Origin: Anaerolineae bacterium
GTDB taxonomy: Bacteria > Chloroflexota > Anaerolineae > Anaerolineales > Villigracilaceae
Length of the DNA stretch: 64,000 nucleotides
Direction: 5' to 3'
Assembly (NCBI GenBank): GCA_021324435.1
Contig: JAJPIZ010000008.1
Span: 62,001 to 126,000 of the forward strand
Shown: positions 16,858 through 25,145 of the stretch, piece after piece
How positions within the stretch are numbered: position 1 is the first letter of the stretch
Layout: every line of letters starts with the position of its first letter
Made by a program: the position numbers and the translations under genes
The notes under the pieces: model-generated
What the model saw: only the letters and a program-made list of their open reading frames with translations
Databases searched by the model: none
What the model was told of the DNA's origin: nothing

Positions 16858-18437
16858 AAGTATTTCTGATGCATCGAGACCGGGATTTTGCGCCGGAACA
16901 CGATTTAGTGGTAGATGGACAAATGATGACTCTGGGCGATGAGGTCCGCGCGATGCTCAGCACATATGCGGATCGAGATTTTTCCTTTAGACGAAGAGAA
17001 CCATTACCGGAACCGGCCATTGTGCAAGACCTGGAATTGAACACGCTGTTCGAAGCCATGGCGAGCGGGGATGAGTTCCTTTTGGAGATCGCGAAGCAAG
17101 CCCTTTTGTCCGGTTTGACCGACCCGGCTTCCATCCGCTATCGCCAGGATATTCTCAAGGATTGCCTGAAAAACCCCGCCGTTGTGAGGGAGATCTACAG
17201 CATACCAATCGAGTCGCTGGTAAACAAACATAAGCATTGGATGGGGATATTCACCCGTTACCCAAGCGGTGTGTTGAGCGGCGCGGTGCAAATGCTGGAG
17301 ATGTTCGTTGAGCTGCTCAAAAAATTAAAACGGATTGCCGACGACCATTCCGGAGAATTCGAGTCGGAGGGCTTTCGCAGGTTCTTCGCCATGATCCGGC
17401 AGGAATTGGATGATGATTATTTCGCCGTTGTCAAGAATCACCTCAGGCAGTTGAAATTCAACCGCGGGGTCCTGCTCAGTGCCGAACTTGGACGGGCAAA
17501 TGAAGGCACGAATTACCTCCTGCACAAGTCCAATCACAACGACCGGAATTGGATCAAACGCATCTTTGAACGAAGAGCTCCAATCTACTCCTACACTCTT
17601 CATCCTCGCGATGAAGCCGGGGCGCGGGCGCTTGGTGATTTGAGGGACCGCGGCGTCAACCTGGTCGCTAACGCGGCCGGCCAATCCGCTGACCACATTG
17701 ATAGTTTCCTCAACGCGTTGAGACGGGAACTGGCATTCTACATCGGTTGTTTGAATCTTTATGAGCGGCTCACCCAAATGGGAGAGCCCACCACAATTCC
17801 CGAGCCGTTGCCTGCCAACGAGCGAGAACATTCATTCAATGGACTGTACGACGTTTCCTTGGCGCTGACGATGAAACAAAAAGTGGTCGGCAATGATGTT
17901 AATGCCGCTGGTAAGGACCTGGTGATGATCACTGGCGCGAACCAGGGTGGAAAATCCACCTTCCTGCGCAGCATCGGGCTGGCGCAATTGATGATGCAAT
18001 GTGGGATGTTCGTACCCGCGCAATCGTTTTCGGCGAACGTCTGCCGCGGCTTGTTCACACATTACAAGCGTGAAGAAGATACATCCATGAAGAGCGGCAA
18101 ATTCGACGAGGAACTCAGCCGGATGAGCGCCATCGTGGATCGCCTCGCGCCGGACTACATGATTTTGTTCAATGAATCTTTTGCGGCCACCAACGACCGC
18201 GAAGGCTCGGAGATCGCCCGGCAGATCGTAAGCGCCCTCCTGGAAAAACACATCAAGGTCTTTTTTGTGACTCACTTGTACGACTTGGCGCACGGTTTCT
18301 ATGACAAGAAAATGGCGAACGCCATTTTCCTGCGAGCCGAGAGACTGCCGGATGGAACCCGCAGTTTCAAATTAATGGAGGGAGAGCCATTGCAGACCAG
18401 CTTTGGCGTGGATTCATACAACCGAATCTTCGGATGA
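16854..18437 (+). CDS. MutS-family ATPase B of the fluoride operon (no mismatch-recognition domain)
   Basis: This is a 527-residue paralogue of the preceding protein, in translational coupling with it (ATGA overlap). Both share an IRYRxD motif (here SIRYRQDILKD near residue 93) and a helical core. Walker A is GANQGGKST (361-369). A THYKREEDTSMKSGKFDEEL segment (402-421) matches the MutS ATPase, and Walker B reads YMILFNESFAAT (435-446), again with Asn in place of Asp. The H-loop-like FFVTHLYDLA (470-479) is intact. No domain I, Smr domain or clamp-specific features are seen. It is followed six bases later by crcB. Whether it binds DNA, RNA or a ribosome is not known. Confidence 0.85.
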   Translation: MKVFLMHRDRDFAPEHDLVVDGQMMTLGDEVRAMLSTYADRDFSFRRREPLPEPAIVQDLELNTLFEAMASGDEFLLEIAKQALLSGLTDPASIRYRQDILKDCLKNPAVVREIYSIPIESLVNKHKHWMGIFTRYPSGVLSGAVQMLEMFVELLKKLKRIADDHSGEFESEGFRRFFAMIRQELDDDYFAVVKNHLRQLKFNRGVLLSAELGRANEGTNYLLHKSNHNDRNWIKRIFERRAPIYSYTLHPRDEAGARALGDLRDRGVNLVANAAGQSADHIDSFLNALRRELAFYIGCLNLYERLTQMGEPTTIPEPLPANEREHSFNGLYDVSLALTMKQKVVGNDVNAAGKDLVMITGANQGGKSTFLRSIGLAQLMMQCGMFVPAQSFSANVCRGLFTHYKREEDTSMKSGKFDEELSRMSAIVDRLAPDYMILFNESFAATNDREGSEIARQIVSALLEKHIKVFFVTHLYDLAHGFYDKKMANAIFLRAERLPDGTRSFKLMEGEPLQTSFGVDSYNRIFG

Positions 18438-18443
18438 ACGAAC

Positions 18444-18890
18444 ATGAAAAAAACATGGGATCAATTCTGGCGTTTTATCTTCAATCGCCTGCGAAAGGTT
18501 GTTTTACCAAAGGACATGGAGACATTTTTATTGATTTCGTTGGGCGCGATGCTCGGAGCCAATCTGCGCTATTGGGTCGGCGGCTGGGCCGCGAGCCGGC
18601 TTGGAACGACGTTCCCTTATGGAACACTGATCATCAATTTGAGCGGCAGTTTCGTGATCGGGCTGTTCCTGACGCTGGCCACGGAACGTTTTCTCATTGA
18701 CCCGCGCTGGCGCATCATCGTGGCCGTCGGCTTTCTCGGCGGATACACCACATTTTCGTCTTATACTTATGAGAGCATGAATCTACTGCTCAAGGGCGAA
18801 ACGTGGCTTGGATTGCTGAATTTGCTTGGGAGCAGTCTATTTGGCGGGCTGGCAGTAACCGCAGGGATTTTTCTGGCAAGGCTCATCTGA
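18444..18890 (+). CDS. crcB: Fluoride ion channel CrcB (FluC)
   Basis: This is a 148-residue four-helix membrane protein that lets fluoride leave the cell. Family signatures are clear: GAMLGANLRYWVGG in helix 1, FPYGTLIINLSGSFVIGL in helix 2 (Asn that lines the pore), and GFLGGYTTFSSYTYES in helix 3 (pore Phe/Thr segment). The N-terminus has about 28 extra residues compared with typical members of about 125. FluC works as an antiparallel dimer, and only one gene is present, so a homodimer is expected. It sits in an operon headed by a fluoride riboswitch, which strongly supports the assignment. Confidence 0.96.
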   Translation: MKKTWDQFWRFIFNRLRKVVLPKDMETFLLISLGAMLGANLRYWVGGWAASRLGTTFPYGTLIINLSGSFVIGLFLTLATERFLIDPRWRIIVAVGFLGGYTTFSSYTYESMNLLLKGETWLGLLNLLGSSLFGGLAVTAGIFLARLI

Positions 18891-18911
18891 TTCGAACTAC
18901 AAGGAGCTGGC

Positions 18912-20177
18912 ATGACACCGAAACAATTGATGGAAAAGAAAGCCAAGCGGCTCAGCATCTACATCGGTGAGAGCGATAAGTGGTGCGGCAAGGCGCTTTA
19001 TGCTACCCTGCTCGAAACAATGCGGGCACAAGGCCTGGCAGGCGCGACTGTCACGCGCGGCCTGGCTGGTTTCGGAGCGCACTCTGTGATTCATACTGCC
19101 AACCTCGAGATTCTCTCGATTGACCTGCCTCTGGTCATTCAGGCGATTGACTCACCGGCGAAAATCGAACAGGCGCTTGAAGTCATTACCCCAATGGTGG
19201 GGGAAGGTTTGATCACGCTCGATGATGTGGAGGTGGTCAAGTACACCCATCGCTATTTGAATCCTCTTCCGATTGACAAGCACGTTTCGGAAGTGATGAC
19301 ACGCAAGGTGATCACGCTGACCGACAAGATGCCCGTTGCCGAAGCATGGGAGAGGATGCTCAAGCATCTGCTCAAGGCCCTGCCGGTCTTGAACGAACGC
19401 GGCGAGGTGGTCGGCATGTTGACGGATGAGGACCTGCTCGAGCGCGCCGGATTGGAACAGCATCTATCCGTGGCTGAGCGGCTCGATGAGAAGACGCTTC
19501 AGGCCGAATTCACGACGTTGAAGCGGAGTCCGCTGAAAGTCGCGGACGTGATGACGAAACCCGCGATCACTATCCGCGATAATGAGTCTTTGGGCATCGC
19601 CGTGGCGCGCATGGCTGAGCACGGCATCAAACGCCTGCCTGTCCTTGATGCGAATGGAAAGCTGATTGGCGTTCTCTCGCGCGTGGATGTATTAAAACAG
19701 GTCGTCACAGAGGAAGCGAAGAAGCGTGCGGCCAAGGCTCCGAAAGGGGCGGCGCGCACACTCGGCGACATCATGCTTCGCGATCTTCCCACTGTGCATA
19801 AGGACGCGCCGCTTCCTGAAGTGATCGCCCGCTTCCTGGAGGCCGGCACCCGCCGTCTGGTCGTGACAGGCGACGATGGCCGTCCGCTGGGCTTGATTAG
19901 CGATGCGGACGCGGTGACGCGCGTCCAACCTGCTACGCGGCGGGGGGTGATGCAGGCCTTGCGCGGCAAGCGCAACGTTCTGGATGAAAAGGTCACCGCC
20001 GCGCAGTTGATGTCGCATGAAGTCTTGACCGCACCGCCTTCCATGTCTTTGACGGAAGCCGCCCATCAGATGCTTTCCAAACAGCGCAAGTGGATGGTGG
20101 TAGTGGATAAAAGGGGCAAGGCCATCGGGTTGGTGGATCGGCAAGTGTTGTTCAAAGCAACAATGCATCACATATAA
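18912..20177 (+). CDS. DUF190 (PII-like) protein with four CBS domains
   Basis: This is a 421-residue protein. Residues about 8-110 match DUF190, a PII-like fold (KRLSIYIGESDKWCGKALYATLLE, G.AGFGAHSVIHT). DUF190 genes are frequently next to crcB in bacteria. Two pairs of CBS domains follow: about 120-175 and 203-260 (VMTKPAITIRDNESLGIAVARM), then 283-340 and 358-418 (LMSHEVLTAPPSMSLTEAAHQM). CBS pairs usually bind adenine nucleotides or sense ions, so the protein may adjust the channel or other members of the operon. The gene follows crcB by 21 bases, has AAGGAG at its start, and ends convergent with enolase. Confidence 0.9.
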   Translation: MTPKQLMEKKAKRLSIYIGESDKWCGKALYATLLETMRAQGLAGATVTRGLAGFGAHSVIHTANLEILSIDLPLVIQAIDSPAKIEQALEVITPMVGEGLITLDDVEVVKYTHRYLNPLPIDKHVSEVMTRKVITLTDKMPVAEAWERMLKHLLKALPVLNERGEVVGMLTDEDLLERAGLEQHLSVAERLDEKTLQAEFTTLKRSPLKVADVMTKPAITIRDNESLGIAVARMAEHGIKRLPVLDANGKLIGVLSRVDVLKQVVTEEAKKRAAKAPKGAARTLGDIMLRDLPTVHKDAPLPEVIARFLEAGTRRLVVTGDDGRPLGLISDADAVTRVQPATRRGVMQALRGKRNVLDEKVTAAQLMSHEVLTAPPSMSLTEAAHQMLSKQRKWMVVVDKRGKAIGLVDRQVLFKATMHHI

Positions 20178-20212
20178 CTTTGCTCGCCGAGTGCACCTGA
20201 CCATTTCAGAAA

Positions 20213-21523
<1,311 letters not shown>

Positions 21524-21532
21524 TTATAGGCT

Positions 21533-21751
21533 TTATGAGCCTGCCATGTTCTCCAGAAGGTAACTCACAATGAAAGACAATGCAATAAAGAATGTAAATG
21601 TCACCAGTGCGGCCTCTATCGCCAGCTTCATCGGTTTCTTTTTGTCTGGATAATGATGTAGGTATTCACCATACGTGATGATAAATGCCATGGCAGAGGC
21701 GAGTGGAGAAAAGATCAGGGCGATCCCAACTGAAATTGGAACAAATTTCAT
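21533..21751 (-). CDS. Small two-helix membrane protein of the second fluoride operon
   Basis: This is a 72-residue protein starting at ATG 21751, 15 bases after the MFS stop codon; a longer in-frame extension runs into the MFS gene and is rejected. It has two hydrophobic segments (about residues 2-25 and 44-68) separated by a charged loop (YLHHYPDKKKPMK). It lies between the MFS transporter and enolase, in the transcript that begins with a fluoride riboswitch. I do not recognise the family. It could be a helper subunit of the transporter or an independent small membrane protein. Confidence 0.7.
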   Translation of the reverse strand: MKFVPISVGIALIFSPLASAMAFIITYGEYLHHYPDKKKPMKLAIEAALVTFTFFIALSFIVSYLLENMAGS

Positions 21752-21765
21752 GGCGAGCAAATATC

Positions 21766-22980
21766 CTATGGAACTTCCGGCCTTGACGGCGGTCGCCGCG
21801 TTTGACGGGCAACAATGAAGAATAGCGGCACGGCAGCCAACTGCGTGACAACTGAAAAGGTGATCAAGGCTGACAACGAGACGCCATAAAGAAAACCGAT
21901 TGCGGCGCTGCCCAGGAACCAAAAGACTCCATAACCTGCGGTGAACAATCCGTAGGCCGAGGCGCGGCGTTCCGGCGCGACCATCGGCGCGACTGCCGCT
22001 GGGATGATGGATTCGTGCACACCCATGCCCAAGCCCCAGATCGCCATGCCGATCAGCGCGGGCCAGAAGCCGCCGAGGAATACCAACGGCGCGAACAGGG
22101 CGGCGATCAATGTGAGAGCAATCAATACGCTAAAGCCAAAGCGGTCATAAAGCCGTCCGAAGACCAGCGAGCCTGTCCCGCTGACGCCCATCGCCACAGC
22201 GTAGAACACGGGGACAAGATCTGGCACGACGATAGAGGCTTGGGCAAAATGATAGGCGATCAGAGGAAAGTCTGCGAAGCCTGCCGCGACCAGTACCGCG
22301 CCGGCCAGATACAGCCAGAAGGCGCGTGGCAGTCCACGCGGTTGAACGTTCGGGAGATTGGTTTCCATTTCTTCAGGATGCGGATAGGTTCTGAAGGCCA
22401 GCATCAGCAAACTGAAGTTGATGACCGCAGGAATCGCTAATGCCGCGAAAGCGAGTCGGTAGTCGCCGCGCAAGGCCAGGACCCACGCGACCGCTAGAGG
22501 TCCGAACAGAGCGCCGAATTGATCCAACGCTTCGTGCAGACCGAACACCCATCCGACACCGATCTGCTTTCCGGCGTGAGACAACATCACATCGCGCGGC
22601 GGGTTGCGCGTGGCCTTGCCGACGCGTTCGAGGATGATCAGCACAGCCGCCATTGGCCAGTTCCCGGCCAGAGCAAGCAGGGGCACGGCAGACATCTGAA
22701 CCGCGTAACCGATGATCGTGATGGGCCAGAATTTTTGCGTGCGATCCGCAAGGCGGCCCGAAACAAGACGCAAGCCATAGCCGAGCAATTCTCCAAAGCC
22801 TGTGACCACGCCGACAGTAAAAGCGCTGGCTTGCAAATGAGCCAGATAAGGACCGAGGATACTGCGCGAACCTTCATACGTGAAATCGGCAAAGAAACTT
22901 AAAATGCCGATTAGAATCACGAACTTGAACGCTGTCTGTTGGATGATTGTTGGCTTGGAGATAGTTGAATCATTGTTCAT
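21766..22980 (-). CDS. MFS transporter controlled by a fluoride riboswitch
   Basis: This is a 404-residue major facilitator with about 12 transmembrane segments. The start is ATG 22980, preceded by AAAGGAC, just behind the riboswitch terminator; the longer reading frame starts inside the terminator and is rejected. An early acidic motif, FFADFTYEGSRSILGPYL, and the loop GRLADRTQ are the typical substrate and A-motif regions. The second half has GRLYDRFGFSVL. Its place in a fluoride-controlled operon suggests export of fluoride or of a damaged or fluorinated metabolite, but MFS fluoride export is not established to my knowledge. Confidence 0.88.
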   Translation of the reverse strand: MNNDSTISKPTIIQQTAFKFVILIGILSFFADFTYEGSRSILGPYLAHLQASAFTVGVVTGFGELLGYGLRLVSGRLADRTQKFWPITIIGYAVQMSAVPLLALAGNWPMAAVLIILERVGKATRNPPRDVMLSHAGKQIGVGWVFGLHEALDQFGALFGPLAVAWVLALRGDYRLAFAALAIPAVINFSLLMLAFRTYPHPEEMETNLPNVQPRGLPRAFWLYLAGAVLVAAGFADFPLIAYHFAQASIVVPDLVPVFYAVAMGVSGTGSLVFGRLYDRFGFSVLIALTLIAALFAPLVFLGGFWPALIGMAIWGLGMGVHESIIPAAVAPMVAPERRASAYGLFTAGYGVFWFLGSAAIGFLYGVSLSALITFSVVTQLAAVPLFFIVARQTRRPPSRPEVP

Positions 22981-23008
22981 AAATATGTCCTTTGTTCCGG
23001 GTGCTGGC

Positions 23009-23108
23009 AAGAAAATAGCCTCTACCAGCAATCGTTTTGGTAGAGGCTATCATTCGGCGAATTCCGAAAAAGGCTTTTTTCTTTCACACTGACGAGCCTC
23101 ATCGTCAA
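23009..23108 (-). promoter_or_regulatory. Second fluoride riboswitch (crcB motif) with terminator
   Basis: On the minus strand GACGATGAGGCTCGTC (23106 to 23091) matches the 5' aptamer strand, and GATAGCCTCTACC (about 23051 to 23039) matches the 3' strand. The 3' strand can instead pair in the terminator ATAGCCTCTACCA (23050 to 23038) / TGGTAGAGGCTAT (23027 to 23015), followed by TTTCTT. The variable joining region differs from the first copy, but the core and switching logic are the same. It controls the MFS, small membrane protein and probably enolase genes. Confidence 0.92.
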
Positions 23109-23138
23109 TGTGCCTCGAATATTTGATTGTCGAAAAAA

Positions 23139-23147
23139 ATTATACCA
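23139..23147 (-). promoter_or_regulatory. Extended -10 promoter of the second fluoride operon
   Basis: On the minus strand the sequence reads TGGTATAAT, an extended -10 element with a perfect TATAAT. It lies about 33 bases ahead of the riboswitch. No strong -35 is visible. Confidence 0.65.
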
Positions 23148-23214
23148 CGTTGGGGAATCCGATTGCCATTCACGTAAAAATCGTGAGTATCTAAACTTGA
23201 AATAGAGAGGGGAC

Positions 23215-23454
23215 ATGAAATGTCCACAGTACAGAGCACAGAAGAAGCAAGGCAAGGCTGGTTTCAATTGTCCTGGGACCCAGGTATATCCATGTGGTCA
23301 ATGTCAGCATGTGTACACCGCGGAACCGAAACCCAGCGGCTATCCCAACGCGACCCGCATGTTAGCCGTCGGTATGTATGTCGAAGGCGACAGTTTCAAT
23401 GCGATCGGTCGGATTTTAAAGGCCAACCCGCAAAGCATGGTCAATTGGCGATAG
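23215..23454 (+). pseudogene. IS1-like transposase N-terminal remnant
   Basis: About 79 codons remain. They resemble the zinc-finger and helix-turn-helix part of an IS1-type InsA protein: a start with CP..., a second Cys pair (PCGQCQHVYT), and a recognisable HTH (LAVGMYVEGDSFNAIGRIL, then NPQSMVNW). The first Cys pair is damaged (CPQYRAQK), and the reading frame stops directly after the HTH, with no catalytic domain downstream. It is followed by a good terminator. It marks the right-hand edge of the fluoride island. Confidence 0.7.
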
Positions 23455-23463
23455 ACAATGAAG

Positions 23464-23500
23464 ATCACCGCCTGACCGGAGGCGGTGATTTATTTATCTT
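23464..23500 (+). terminator. Intrinsic terminator after the transposase remnant
   Basis: ATCACCGCCT (23464-23473) pairs with AGGCGGTGAT (23480-23489) around a 6-base loop and is followed by TTATTTATCTTTT. Confidence 0.8.
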
Positions 23501-23636
23501 TTATGAAAAGTTACCCGACCGTTGCATTTCGTAATTGAACAGTTTCAACTCTTGACGAAACTCAATCTGCGGGAGTATAAGTCGCAAGGTAATTATGAAC
23601 ACATATCACGCGCAAGTTCGAAAGGAGGTGATCGCT

Positions 23637-23768
23637 ATGGACGCCGATGGAAGTAAGTCTGGCGATGATTCGGTTCCGCTTATATTCTCCGAAACGCGAT
23701 TCGTTCGGGGCCGTCTGACGCGCGCCCATCTGTTCGATCACTTCCTTGATTATCTGCCTCGCAGATAA
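23637..23768 (+). CDS. Small 43-residue ORF (possible leader peptide) with strong ribosome binding site
   Basis: The ATG at 23637 follows AAAGGAGGTGATCGCT, a near-perfect match to the 16S rRNA tail, with ideal spacing. The product begins MDADGSKSGDDSVPL and ends LFDHFLDYLPRR. An in-frame ATG at 23595 would add 14 residues. It ends 31 bases before a terminator, and the next gene is the MgtE-like protein. The protein has no recognisable family. The arrangement fits either a small gene or a leader peptide that controls readthrough into the metal transport genes. Confidence 0.5.
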   Translation: MDADGSKSGDDSVPLIFSETRFVRGRLTRAHLFDHFLDYLPRR

Positions 23769-23799
23769 TCGGAACGCGTCATGTGTCCCTGACCGGTCG

Positions 23800-23836
23800 C
23801 CACCTTCGGAGAGTTTTCCCAAGGTGGTTTTTGTTT
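23800..23836 (+). terminator. Terminator/attenuator ahead of the MgtE-like gene
   Basis: CCACCTT (23800-23806) pairs with AAGGTGG (23821-23827), followed by TTTTTGTTT. The loop is 14 bases. It lies 44 bases ahead of the MgtE-like start, where an attenuator of a metal-responsive leader would be expected. Confidence 0.65.
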
Positions 23837-23879
23837 CTTAAAAAAACTGCTTCGATGAAAAATAACATGGAGGTGAAAC

Positions 23880-25145
23880 ATGGCATTCATCAGCGAGTTG
23901 ATCGGCCGCCCGGTGACAGATGTTGACGGGACCCGCATCGGGGTCCTGAAAGATTTGATAGCGCGCTCATATAAAGAATTTTCGCATCCGGTTGTGGATG
24001 CAATTATTGTGCACGGTGAAATGGGGGATCAGGCCATTCCCTATTCAGATTTAGCGGCCCTGCTTTCTGCCGCCATCCCGTTGAAGCGGCCCATGGCCGA
24101 GATTGCCGCTTACGAGTTCCGCGAGGACGACATTCGCCTCGTCGAGGATGTGCTCGACAAGCAGATCCTCGACACCGACGGCGCGCGCGTCGTGCGGGTC
24201 AATGACATCGAACTCGTGCGCGTCAACGGCAATGTGATTGTCAGCAACGTAGACATCGGCGTGCTGGGGATTCTGCGCCGACTCGGGCTCGAGAAGATGG
24301 GACGCTGGATCGCGCAACGCCTCAAATTGGACCTCACGGCGGGCACCATTTCGTGGCAATTTGTCGAACCCCTGACTCATGACCAGTCCATGCGGCTGAA
24401 AGTCCCCGCGGAAAAACTGGCCGAACTGCATCCCTCAGATATCGCCGAGATTATTTCTGATCTCAACCGCGCCGAGCACAGCGACCTGCTCCATAAACTT
24501 GACATCAAACAACTTGCCGATACCCTCGAAGAGGTCGAGCCGGATTTTCAGGCGAATCTGATCGAACATTTTACCGATGAAAAGGTGGCCGATGTGCTTG
24601 AGGAAATGTCGCCCGACGAGGCGGCAGATCTTTTGAGCGAATTGCCGCCCGAACGAAGCAATGACTTGCTCAAGTTAATGGACAAGGAGGAAGCCGAAGA
24701 GGTCCAGGAATTGTTGCGGTATGAGGAAGATACGGCTGGCGGTTTGATGACGACCGAATACGTCAGTGTCTCCCCGAATATGACCGCCGCGCAGGCGATT
24801 GACCATCTTCGCAAAGTCGGCGAGGACGCGGAACTGGTCTATTATGTTTATGTCACTGACAATCAGGAGCACTTGATCGGCGTCTTTTCATTGAGCGATT
24901 TGATCGTTGCCAAGCCCGAAACCCCGATCACAGACTTCATGCACAAGCGCGTGGTGAGCGTTGACTTGGGGACAAAGCAGGATGAGATCGCTCAGATCAT
25001 TGCAAAATACAATCTGATCGCAGTGCCGGTCGTGGACGCTGAAAATAAAATGCACGGCATCGTCACCTCCGATGACGCCCTCGATAAAATCCTGCCGACC
25101 GCGTGGAAGAAGCGTCTGCCGCACTTCTTTGGAGCGCGCCCGTGA
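23880..25145 (+). CDS. PRC-barrel / MgtE-N / CBS protein lacking the MgtE channel
   Basis: This is a 421-residue soluble protein. Two PRC-barrel-like segments lie at about residues 5-80 (LIGRPVTDVDGTRIGVLKDL) and 90-165 (LDKQILDTDGARVVRVNDI). A MgtE N-terminal superhelical domain follows (about 185-285, with the repeats LHPSDIAEIISDL and MSPDEAADLLSELPPER), then a CBS pair (about 300-415; MTTEYVSVSPNMTAAQAI). The transmembrane channel of MgtE is missing. The MgtE N/CBS region is the Mg-sensing gate in MgtE, so this could be a detached sensor. It overlaps the NRAMP-related transporter gene by 4 bases, which suggests it regulates that transporter. Confidence 0.9.
   Translation: MAFISELIGRPVTDVDGTRIGVLKDLIARSYKEFSHPVVDAIIVHGEMGDQAIPYSDLAALLSAAIPLKRPMAEIAAYEFREDDIRLVEDVLDKQILDTDGARVVRVNDIELVRVNGNVIVSNVDIGVLGILRRLGLEKMGRWIAQRLKLDLTAGTISWQFVEPLTHDQSMRLKVPAEKLAELHPSDIAEIISDLNRAEHSDLLHKLDIKQLADTLEEVEPDFQANLIEHFTDEKVADVLEEMSPDEAADLLSELPPERSNDLLKLMDKEEAEEVQELLRYEEDTAGGLMTTEYVSVSPNMTAAQAIDHLRKVGEDAELVYYVYVTDNQEHLIGVFSLSDLIVAKPETPITDFMHKRVVSVDLGTKQDEIAQIIAKYNLIAVPVVDAENKMHGIVTSDDALDKILPTAWKKRLPHFFGARP

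Noticed and set aside
23561-23836. Possible yybP-ykoY manganese or M-box magnesium riboswitch before the MgtE-like gene
   Set aside because: I looked for the conserved GGGGAGUAGC-type or M-box segments and did not find a convincing match; only the ORF plus terminator layout is reported.
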